From positions 5,642,001 through 5,706,000 of the forward strand of contig NZ_CP107796.1 of the NCBI RefSeq assembly GCF_036345995.1: a stretch of 64,000 nt of DNA. The letters run 5' to 3'. The notes beneath the pieces are model-generated. The model saw only the letters and a list, made by a program, of their open reading frames with translations, had not been told where the DNA came from and searched no databases. The stretch's first letter is position 1; every line of letters begins with the position of its first letter. Origin of the DNA: Streptomyces sp. NBC_00557. Lineage in GTDB: Bacteria > Actinomycetota > Actinomycetes > Streptomycetales > Streptomycetaceae. A program made the position numbers and the translations under genes. This document shows positions 33,354-40,179 of the stretch, one piece after another.

Positions 33354-33446
33354 ATGGAAACCCAGAACCACGGATGCGGCTGCGAGTGCAACAGCGGCGG
33401 CTTCTGCGGCGGCTGCGGCCACGCCGGATGCGGCGGACGCCGCTAA
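33354..33446 (+). CDS. 30-aa cysteine/glycine-rich peptide
   Basis: ATG 33354 follows GGAAGGGGAATTGGA and a family promoter. The peptide has six cysteines in 30 residues: HGCGCECNSGG, then FCGGCGHAGCGGRR, with two histidines and nine glycines. The spacing would suit zinc or an iron-sulfur cluster, or disulfides. It has no hydrophobic segment or signal peptide. Placed first in its transcript, it is likely made in quantity. I know of no named family that fits. Confidence 0.6.
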   Translation: METQNHGCGCECNSGGFCGGCGHAGCGGRR

Positions 33447-33531
33447 CCATCCCCGAACCCCACCAACATCCCGCGCCCCCGGCCAACGCCGGGGGCGCAC
33501 CCATACGCGCAAGCGCCTCTTGGAGAACCCG

Positions 33532-34170
33532 ATGACCGACTACTCACCCGGAGTACGCCAACTGGCCCACGAAATAGGGCTCGACCCCGAACACGTCGCA
33601 CACGCCGTCCGCGTCGCCTCACGCACCTTCGCCCGCGTGCAGGTGACCACCGGCATGAGCCTCGAACAGTTCCGCCGCCTGTTCACCCAGGACCGGCACT
33701 CCATCGCGATCGTCGCGAACATCGCCATGCGTCACGCCGGCCGCCGCGACGACGCCCAGCTCCTCATGGACGTCTACAAGGCCGCCGTCGGACGCCTCCC
33801 GTACGAGCGGCCCCCGCACACCGGCGTCGGCACCCTGCCCGAGTACCACGGCCACCCGCAGGTCCAGGAGGCCGTGCGCATCCTGACCGCCGCTGGAATG
33901 CCGCCCATCCACACCGACGGCGTCCACGAACTGCGCCCCGGCTTCCAGGTCATGCCGGACGACACCGGCCACTTCCCCGGCTGGGTGTTCATCAAGCCCG
34001 ACCCCGGCGCCAAGGCGCGCACCGGCTTCGCGGGCGGTGACCTCGGCTACCTCGCCGTCATGCGCTGGGCCGGATGGGGCGTCATCCCCGAACGCCTCCC
34101 CGGCGACCTGTATGCCGCCTGCCACCCCGACCAGCGCGGCAACCCCTTCCCCGCCACCTCGGCCTCCTGA
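33532..34170 (+). CDS. 212-aa protein, unknown
   Basis: An ATG start after CTCTTGGAGA. The N-terminal half is helical (VRQLAHEIGLDPEHVAHAVR, SLEQFRRLFTQDRHSIAIVA). The C-terminal half is strand-rich (HELRPGFQVMPDDTGHFPGW). It lacks known catalytic motifs. It is the second gene of the 33.3-kb transcript. Confidence 0.55.
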   Translation: MTDYSPGVRQLAHEIGLDPEHVAHAVRVASRTFARVQVTTGMSLEQFRRLFTQDRHSIAIVANIAMRHAGRRDDAQLLMDVYKAAVGRLPYERPPHTGVGTLPEYHGHPQVQEAVRILTAAGMPPIHTDGVHELRPGFQVMPDDTGHFPGWVFIKPDPGAKARTGFAGGDLGYLAVMRWAGWGVIPERLPGDLYAACHPDQRGNPFPATSAS

Positions 34171-34230
34171 CTCCGTCCGTGCCCGGCCGCACCCGCGACC
34201 GGGCACGCCCCCTCTTGAAAGGCACAACTC

Positions 34231-34533
34231 GTGATACTCCCCGTCGACGACGCCACCCTCGCCTCCTGGTCCACCCTCCTCGGCCTCACCGAAGAACAGA
34301 CCACCGCCACCCTCGCCGACATCGAGCAGACCCTCCGCGTCGGCTACGACAACCGACCCGAGGAACTGCGTGACATGAGCTTCGAACAGCTCACCAGCGA
34401 CATGGACGCAGACGAGGCAGCCCTGATGTTCCTCATCGGCGGCCTGCGCCAGGCCGGACACCCCGAAGCCGCCTACGCCGTCGAAGTCCGCGGAATCTTC
34501 GCCACGCTCCGCTCCCTCCAGCAGACCAGCTGA
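34231..34533 (+). CDS. 100-aa acidic helical protein, unknown
   Basis: A GTG start after CTCTTGAAAGG, a variant of the element's usual leader. The product is acidic and helical (TEEQTTATLADIEQTLRVGY, DADEAALMFLIGGLRQAGHP). Small acidic phage proteins can mimic DNA or bind host enzymes, but nothing specific supports that here. Confidence 0.5.
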   Translation: MILPVDDATLASWSTLLGLTEEQTTATLADIEQTLRVGYDNRPEELRDMSFEQLTSDMDADEAALMFLIGGLRQAGHPEAAYAVEVRGIFATLRSLQQTS

Positions 34534-34622
34534 ACCAACCCCTCCACCCGCCCACGCCGCCCCGGCTGCGCCCGCGCACCGGGGCGGCCCCATGCGCGCC
34601 CGCAGAAAGGATTCCGCCCCGC

Positions 34623-35633
34623 ATGTCCGACGACTTCTTGCCCCGCGCGGCAGCTCCGGCCACCGCCGCGCGGCCCGCGCCCTCGTGGGTGAAGAAGCCC
34701 CCGCCCAAGTCGAAGGCGCGCCCCACCGGAAGGATCACCGCCCGCCGCTACGCCGCCCCGCGCGACCCGCACGAGCACGCCCGCAAGATCGCGGAGAACG
34801 TCCTCGACGCCTGGTACCAGTCCTTCGGCGGCAGCAGCATCGACGTACCCCTCGGCACGGTCGCCGGGCTCTGCCTGCTGCGCAACGTCCCCGGCCTGGC
34901 GGACTGGCTGCTCAACCTTCAGCCCGAACAACTCCCGCAGCTCCTCAAGGAGATCTACCTCGGCCACTGGATCAAGCGCCCCGACCTGATCAACCGCGCG
35001 ATACGCCTGCACGACTGGGCCTGGAACCCAGACCCCGACAGGCAGCAGCTCCGCGCTGTCCACGCCGTTACCCGCGCCGCCATCAACACCGGTCTACTCG
35101 ACCTGACCGGCCACGACGACCCCGGACAACGCGCCGAGGCCGACGTCCTCAGCCCCCTGCTCACCGGCCTGCGGCACAAGAGCGACAAGAAGTGGCGCGG
35201 CGAGTACCACACGCCGGCGTGCCTCACCGACCTGATGGCCAACATGACGCTGGCTAAGGACTTCGCCCAGCCCGGCATGTCCTTTCGGGAACCCGCCATC
35301 GGATCGGGCGGCATGTTCCGCTCCGTCGCCCAGCGCCTGCGCGACCTCGGCCTCAACCCCCACGACTTCCACTGGTACGGCAACGACGTCGACTCCCTGT
35401 CCGCCGGGTGCGCCGCCGTCAACGCGATCATCTGGGACCTCGGCCCCGGCTGCCTCATCGGCTGCGCCGACTCCCTCGCACCGGAAGACGACTACGCCAA
35501 GACCCGCGCCGAAGCCGCCGAAGCCTTCGAGCAGCGCGACCGGTACATGGAAACCGCCACCACGATCGTCGCCCACCGCCGCGCCCTCGCTCTCCTCGAC
35601 CAGCTCATGCCCAGCAAAGAGACAGCCGCGTGA
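34623..35633 (+). CDS. N6-adenine methylase-like protein lacking the catalytic NPPY motif
   Basis: A 336-aa protein. A helical region precedes the HsdM-like core: RGEYHTPACLTDLMANM, then motif I FREPAIGSGGMF (about 221-232), then WYGNDVDSLSAGCAAVNAII with the acidic residue that binds the SAM ribose. The sequence continues CLIGCADSLAP and then leaves the fold without an (N/D)PP(Y/F) motif. It may bind SAM or DNA without methylating, or act with another subunit. The stop overlaps the next start. Confidence 0.65.
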   Translation: MSDDFLPRAAAPATAARPAPSWVKKPPPKSKARPTGRITARRYAAPRDPHEHARKIAENVLDAWYQSFGGSSIDVPLGTVAGLCLLRNVPGLADWLLNLQPEQLPQLLKEIYLGHWIKRPDLINRAIRLHDWAWNPDPDRQQLRAVHAVTRAAINTGLLDLTGHDDPGQRAEADVLSPLLTGLRHKSDKKWRGEYHTPACLTDLMANMTLAKDFAQPGMSFREPAIGSGGMFRSVAQRLRDLGLNPHDFHWYGNDVDSLSAGCAAVNAIIWDLGPGCLIGCADSLAPEDDYAKTRAEAAEAFEQRDRYMETATTIVAHRRALALLDQLMPSKETAA

Positions 35634-36142
35634 CCGAACCCGACGACTTCGCCCGACCCAGCACGACACCGGCACCACGCCGTCGGCGTCCGTCCTTCGC
35701 CGCGCCCACCGACGAGATCGACGTGCCACCGCTCGACCAGATCGCTCCCACCCTCGAACCCCCCTGGCACAAGGAGGACACCGACACACCCGACCGCACC
35801 GCCAGCTACCACCACCCCGACGGCCACCGCCTCGGCCTCCGCATCCAGCCCCGCGGCCTCGCCATCCAGACCTGGATCACCGCTGGACCCGACCTGCCGC
35901 CGATCCCCGACGGCACCGACATCGAGCAGGCCGAAGCCCAAGCCGCGAACGACGCCCGGCTCCAGCCCGGCCGCACCTGGCACGCCGTCCTCTCCACACG
36001 CCGCAGCAAGGACCTGGCCGCCGACCTCGCCGCGCTCGTCCGCGACCACCTGCTTTCAGCACTCACCCGCAAGCCCAAGCACGTCAGCACAACCACCGAC
36101 GAGCAGAAGGCTGACACCACAACCGAAGGACCCACGACATGA
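35630..36142 (+). CDS. 170-aa protein, unknown
   Basis: A GTG start overlapping the methylase-like stop (GTGA). The Pro/Arg-rich N terminus (TTPAPRRRRPSFAAPTDE) looks disordered. A small strand-rich domain follows (HRLGLRIQPRGLAIQTWITA), then a helix and a polar tail. Coupled at both ends, it is probably translated with its neighbours. Not recognised. Confidence 0.5.
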   Translation: MTEPDDFARPSTTPAPRRRRPSFAAPTDEIDVPPLDQIAPTLEPPWHKEDTDTPDRTASYHHPDGHRLGLRIQPRGLAIQTWITAGPDLPPIPDGTDIEQAEAQAANDARLQPGRTWHAVLSTRRSKDLAADLAALVRDHLLSALTRKPKHVSTTTDEQKADTTTEGPTT

Positions 36143-37221
36143 CCGAGCCGCTGCGCATCGCCAGCCCCAGCGACTTCCTCGAACTGATGCCGTTCCTCCT
36201 CGGCTACACCCCGGAGAACGCCCTTGTGGTGCACGGCATCACCAACGTCGGCCTCGCCGGACCCGTCATGGCGCTGCCGCTCCCCGAAGACCCCACACAA
36301 TGGCGCCTCATCGCAGAAGCCGTCGCCCCCGAATTCATCCACTCCACCCGAGACCGCGGAATCGACATCCTCGACGTCGTCGTCTGCCTCTACCGCACGC
36401 CCCAGCCCGGACAGAGCCCGGAAGTGACCGCACACCTCCTCGGCCACATGGCCGACTGGATGATCGACGCCTTCGTCGACCTTCGCCACGCCCCGGTCAA
36501 GCTCGTCCTCGGCATCGTCGGCAATCAGTGGTGGGACTACACCTGCCACTGGCCCGGCTGCTGTGAAGGTGACCCCCTGCCCGCCGGCGACCACCCCGAG
36601 AGCGTCACCGCCCAACTCCGCGCCCACGGCCGCATACCCGGCCGCCCCAGCAGCAAGATCGCCAGCGAGTACCGGCCCACCCACACCAACGCGGCCCGCT
36701 ACCGGCGAGCCCTCGATGAGGCCAGCACCGACTTCCTCACCAACAGCCGCACTCCCAGTGGCCGACTCATCGCCCGGCAAGGCACCCTCAACATCATCGA
36801 CGGGGCCTTGAAGGACCTGCGCAACGGCACTCCCATCGCTGACGAGCCCGCCGCCCGCATCATCCTCGGCCTCCAGGACCGGCGTGCCCGCGACCGCGCC
36901 CTCTCCTGGGGACCGGAAGAGGACCTGCCGTACGAGCGGCAGCTCTGGGCAGACCTCGCCCGCCGCTGCGTGCCGCCCTACACCGATCTCGCCCCCGCCC
37001 TCCTCACCCTCCTCGCCTGGGTCGCCTGGCGACAGGAGGACACCCCCACCGCACGCCTCGCCCTCCGCGAGGCCATGACCATCGACAGCGACTACCTGCT
37101 GGCCCAGCACCTCCACCAAGGACTCAACCAGGACGTGCCGATAGACCGCTTCCTCGAGGTCTTCCGCACCACGGCCGTCCAGGACCAAGCCGAAGACGAA
37201 GCCGCGCTACGCACCCTCTGA
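36139..37221 (+). CDS. DUF4192-family protein
   Basis: A 360-aa protein matching DUF4192: IASPSDFLELMPFLLGYTPE at the start, VLGIVGNQWWDYTCHWPGCC in the middle, and ARRCVPPYTDLAPALLTLLA with AWVAWRQEDTPTARLALREA near the end. The family is widespread in actinobacteria and their mobile elements; its function is unknown. The start overlaps the preceding stop (ATGA). Confidence 0.85.
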   Translation: MTEPLRIASPSDFLELMPFLLGYTPENALVVHGITNVGLAGPVMALPLPEDPTQWRLIAEAVAPEFIHSTRDRGIDILDVVVCLYRTPQPGQSPEVTAHLLGHMADWMIDAFVDLRHAPVKLVLGIVGNQWWDYTCHWPGCCEGDPLPAGDHPESVTAQLRAHGRIPGRPSSKIASEYRPTHTNAARYRRALDEASTDFLTNSRTPSGRLIARQGTLNIIDGALKDLRNGTPIADEPAARIILGLQDRRARDRALSWGPEEDLPYERQLWADLARRCVPPYTDLAPALLTLLAWVAWRQEDTPTARLALREAMTIDSDYLLAQHLHQGLNQDVPIDRFLEVFRTTAVQDQAEDEAALRTL

Positions 37222-37391
37222 CCGCCACTGTGGCCCCGGCCCGTACGCCGGAGCCGCCCCGACCCGAAACGAACCGTGATCCACACGAACGAACCGCGCG
37301 GCGCTATCGCCCGACAGGCCATCCACCCGAGGACGGTGTCTCGAAGAGCAATCAGCCAGACGCTGCCCGCGGCAGACGAGAGCGAGGCAAT

Positions 37392-37865
37392 GTGAGCGAC
37401 TCCCAGGCCGTCACATGGCTCCGTCCTGAGTACAAGGGCCGCGAGGACGAGCTGATCAACCTCGCTGCAGGAGCAGCTCTCGTCGGTGTCAGTCGCTCGG
37501 CTGTCAGCAACTGGGCCAAGCGCCACTCGAATTTCCCCAAGATCGCCCTTCTCACGGGCATCGGTGATCGGCGCGTGAAGTACGTCCCGCGCGCCGAGTT
37601 CCTCGACTTCGCCCGAGCCCAGTTGAGCAAGAAGCCTGCCCCGAATCGACCTGCGGCACCGCGCCGCTCAGCTGCAACGCTTCGAGCCGAGGAGATCGCG
37701 TACTCCGAACGGCAGATTGCTCGCCTCGAGGAACTGGAAGCGCGGCAGGTCAAGGCTCTCGCCAACACTCGTCGCGCCCTGAAGAAGCACAGAGCACGGC
37801 TCCGGCGCGCTCAGCAGCGCCTGGCCGAAGAAGTGGCCGCCGCTGTACAACACGCGAGGAGGTAG
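37392..37865 (+). CDS. Helix-turn-helix protein with long C-terminal coiled coil
   Basis: A 157-aa protein. LINLAAGAALVGVSRSAVSN with WAKRHSNFPKIA and RRVKYVPRAEFLDFARAQ is a winged helix of the excisionase/MerR-like kind. Residues 85-155 form a basic coiled coil (QIARLEELEARQVKALANTR). It might be a partition-, silencing- or excision-type DNA-binding protein. GTG 37392 is chosen for the family-like start. A repeated small-RNA-like unit follows. Confidence 0.6.
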   Translation: MSDSQAVTWLRPEYKGREDELINLAAGAALVGVSRSAVSNWAKRHSNFPKIALLTGIGDRRVKYVPRAEFLDFARAQLSKKPAPNRPAAPRRSAATLRAEEIAYSERQIARLEELEARQVKALANTRRALKKHRARLRRAQQRLAEEVAAAVQHARR

Positions 37866-37901
37866 GAACACGAACGAAACAACAACGAGTAGCGTGTAAC
37901 C

Positions 37902-37958
37902 ACACGGCTGACCTGCGAGAATCCGCAAGGCTCCACCCTCGGATGAGAGGGTGGAGCC
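37902..37958 (+). ncRNA. Candidate small RNA unit, copy 1
   Basis: CGGCTGACCTGCG (37905-37917) is followed by a 12-bp hairpin (GGCTCCACCCTC, 37929-37940, with its complement 37947-37958). A -10-like TAGCGT lies at 37890-37895. The same order recurs at 39.63 kb and partly at 39.92 kb. Alternatively this is only a duplicated terminator. Confidence 0.35.
37929..37958 (+). terminator. Hairpin terminator after the HTH gene
   Basis: The stem GGCTCCACCCTC with GAGGGTGGAGCC around a six-base loop. It lacks a long U tract, as is common in Streptomyces. It separates the rightward early operons from the leftward 495-aa gene. Confidence 0.75.
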
Positions 37959-38009
37959 CTGCCGTCGCTTTGGGGTAAAGACAACGCTTGCGTTACCTCA
38001 CCTTCCGCG

Positions 38010-39497
38010 TCAGACGGAGTTCCACAGCGATGTGCGCGTTTCTGGCCCGTACGGACTCCACCCCTTCAGGTAGGGCTTGAGGTCTTCAGGCTCGAACGAA
38101 AGCCCGGACGGCATGGTCGGCAGTTGCGTCAGCGGGTCCAGCGCCTCCGCATAGTCGCGTGCCCACCGCAACCAGGAACGCGCCGACTCGAGGTCTGGAC
38201 CTTCTTCCGGCGCTGAGTCCAGCCGTCGCTCCAGAGCGTCGCAGTACCGGCGGAGCGCCTGCGCTTCCTGCCAATGCTCTACTTGCTCACGGAGAATCGT
38301 CCCGAAGCGAGCCTGAGCAGCCTTGTCTTTGGCGGCAGCCATGGCCGCTTCCCATTGGACGCGGCGCTCTTCCTTCGCTTGCTTCTCATCCAACTCCCTC
38401 TGCCGCTCCTCGACCGCGCGGGTCTCCAGTTCCCGAAGCACGATCCCCAGGACGTCCTCGAGTTTCGACCGCTTGCGGTCGCCCCAGTGGTGCTGCCTAT
38501 GGGATCGGCTGTAACCGATGTCCAGGGCGAGCTGCTGAGAGCGATCTGGGTCAGCAGACTGGGGAAATTCCTGCTTGATCGTGACGCTGCAGGTGAAGCC
38601 ATCGACGACGATGTCCAGCACCCCCTCGCGGCAGCTCGCCGGGAAGTACCGGCCGTCGTAGTAGTGCGCTGAACGATTGTCAGGCTCGGGGACGGGATGC
38701 TCTCGGACCTTGTACCCCCGGCGCTCAGCCTCTGCGGCCAGTCCCTGGAGCAGCAGCAGAGCTCGGCGGCGCAGGGCGGGTGGCATGAGAAGCCGGCGCT
38801 CACTATCTCGCAACCCCGCCACGACCCGGTGCGGTGAGCGCAGCTGCGCAGGCACTGGAACTCGCGGGTTGTCCACTGAGGACCTGCGCCCCGAGTTAGC
38901 GTGCGAGCCATCCACCAGCGATATCTGCAGGTCCCGACCCGCATTCCACAGTCGCTGCTTCTCGATGCGCTTGCCCGGCGGAGCAAGTCCGTGTCGCTTG
39001 GCGAAGTCGACGACACGCCGCCACTCGGTGATCTCAGCTTCGTCCGGCTCCGAGATGACAATATGACGCTCTGCGATCAATCGCTCGACGAGCTTGGTTG
39101 CCTGCGCCCGGCGCGCTGCAGGAATGGGCCTTTCGCTGTAGGGCGTCGGCGGCTTCTTCTGCGTGGTCCTGCCTTTGGGTCGGCGCGGTGTGGTTGTCGT
39201 CTCGGAGGCGCGGCCCTTGCCCGTCGCTGCAGCCACCGACGTCTTTGAGGCCTCACCCGGAGCGCCGCCAAGTGTCGGATGCTCTGGATGATGACCGTGC
39301 TCCAGGTAGAACTGACCAGCGTCGGTGACGTGTGTCCGCCAGCCGCCACCTTGGCGGCTGATCGTCACCAGACCTCGATCGCGCAGCGCATAGGCTGATC
39401 GCCGCATGCCCGGGTCCTGGGCGCTGGGATCCTTTCCGTCGGCGATGCTTCTGAGGAGAGTGAGCTGTCGGTCGTTCAACGCTGTCCAGCGGTGCAT
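38010..39497 (-). CDS. 495-aa basic/coiled-coil protein, unknown
   Basis: The N terminus is a winged-helix-like unit (LNDRQLTLLRSIADGKDPSA, MRRSAYALRDRGLVTISRQG). A disordered Thr/Lys linker follows, then a domain with VPVPAQLRSPHRVVAGLRDS and YYDGRYFPASCREGVLDIVV. A long coiled coil (ELDEKQAKEERRVQWEAAMA) and a helical end finish the protein. Proteins of this type occur in actinomycete genomes without a known role. It is leftward and lies between two copies of a repeated unit, so it may be a cargo cassette. Confidence 0.6.
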   Translation of the reverse strand: MHRWTALNDRQLTLLRSIADGKDPSAQDPGMRRSAYALRDRGLVTISRQGGGWRTHVTDAGQFYLEHGHHPEHPTLGGAPGEASKTSVAAATGKGRASETTTTPRRPKGRTTQKKPPTPYSERPIPAARRAQATKLVERLIAERHIVISEPDEAEITEWRRVVDFAKRHGLAPPGKRIEKQRLWNAGRDLQISLVDGSHANSGRRSSVDNPRVPVPAQLRSPHRVVAGLRDSERRLLMPPALRRRALLLLQGLAAEAERRGYKVREHPVPEPDNRSAHYYDGRYFPASCREGVLDIVVDGFTCSVTIKQEFPQSADPDRSQQLALDIGYSRSHRQHHWGDRKRSKLEDVLGIVLRELETRAVEERQRELDEKQAKEERRVQWEAAMAAAKDKAAQARFGTILREQVEHWQEAQALRRYCDALERRLDSAPEEGPDLESARSWLRWARDYAEALDPLTQLPTMPSGLSFEPEDLKPYLKGWSPYGPETRTSLWNSV

Positions 39498-39632
39498 GCC
39501 ACAAGTTCACCGGCAAATGAGGTGGCTCACAATAGTGGTCGTCGCGGTGCCCTCGACCACAATTGCCCAGGTCAGCAAGCGAGCAGGTTGCATGCCCACG
39601 TCATGTGGAGGGCTACTTTGCTACGCTGTGAA

Positions 39633-39692
39633 TAGGCGGCTGACCTGCGGAAACGTCGCGCGGCTCCACCCTCGGGCGAAGAGGGCGGAGCC
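39633..39692 (+). ncRNA. Candidate small RNA unit, copy 2
   Basis: TACGCT (39621-39626) could be a -10. CGGCTGACCTGCGGAAAC (39637-39654) matches copy 1 for its first 13 bases, and the hairpin GGCTCCACCCTC...GAGGGCGGAGCC (39662-39692) follows as in copy 1. The hairpin arms differ from copy 1 by a T-to-C change that keeps a G-U/G-C-type pair possible. It lies between the divergent side of the 495-aa gene and the attachment region. Confidence 0.35.
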
Positions 39693-39982
39693 CTTCTCGT
39701 CGGTAAGGCACTCCGCTGCGCCCAGGTTCAACCGGAGCGCATCTCGCGGTGGCGACCAGCGCCTTAGCGAATGAGGTGGCGCCGCGGCAATCTCATCGCG
39801 CGTCGAGGGGCCGGCGAAGGGGCCTTCCAGGGACCCGGAAGGCGCCCAGGGGCCAGCAAGGGACCGGAAGGACCCGGAAAGATCAGGAAGGGCACTGGCC
39901 TCAGGCGTATGGCAGCACGGCTCTGACCTGCGGAAACAGGAAGCGGAGGGCCGGATCAGGAAGATCGCGGAAGATCCTCAAA
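39693..39982 (+). other. Non-coding purine-rich region beside the attachment site
   Basis: No gene is supportable. The sequence holds short recurring words: GGGACCCGGAAGG, GGGACCGGAAGGACCCGGAA, and GATCAGGAAG at about 39892 and 39957. A third copy of CTGACCTGCGGAAAC lies at 39923-39937, without the hairpin. Direct repeats next to an attachment core are typical arm-type sites for a tyrosine integrase. Confidence 0.45.
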
Positions 39983-40030
39983 GGACTCATAATCCGTCGG
40001 CCGTGGGTTCGAGTCCCACCCGCCCCACCA
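39983..40030 (+). other. attP-like core: 3' half of a CAT-anticodon tRNA
   Basis: GGACTCATAATCC is an anticodon stem-loop with CAT. GTGGGTTCGAGTCCCAC is the T arm, and CCGCCCCACCA is the 3' acceptor strand with discriminator and CCA. The 5' half (which should begin near GGGGCGG) is absent, so no functional tRNA is encoded here. Integrases commonly use this part of a tRNA-Met or tRNA-Ile2 gene as their crossover site. The integrase gene starts 150 bases to the right. Confidence 0.75.
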
Positions 40031-40042
40031 GGCGCTCCACGC

Positions 40043-40070
40043 GCAGAAGCGTTTCTACCTGCAGAAACGT
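40043..40070. repeat. Short direct repeats, possible integrase arm sites
   Basis: GCAGAAGCGT (40043-40052) and GCAGAAACGT (40061-40070) lie 18 bases apart start to start, between the tRNA half and the terminator of the integrase gene. They also form part of an imperfect inverted repeat. Confidence 0.35.
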
Positions 40071-40072
40071 AT

Positions 40073-40110
40073 GAAGGAGGGCCGCCACACCAGCGTGGCG
40101 GCCCTCCTTC
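40073..40110. terminator. Intrinsic terminator downstream of the integrase
   Basis: A perfect 16-bp stem: GAAGGAGGGCCGCCAC (40073-40088) with its complement (40095-40110) around a 6-base loop. It ends the leftward integrase transcript and shields the attachment site. Confidence 0.85.
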
Positions 40111-40179
40111 ACTCCCTCAGACCAAGATCCAGGGGACACACAGGGGACACGGGGACCCGTTCAGGGGAACGGGCGGCGG

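Noticed and set aside
39983-40030. A functional tRNA gene
   Set aside because: The 5' half, including the acceptor 5' strand and the D arm, is absent upstream.
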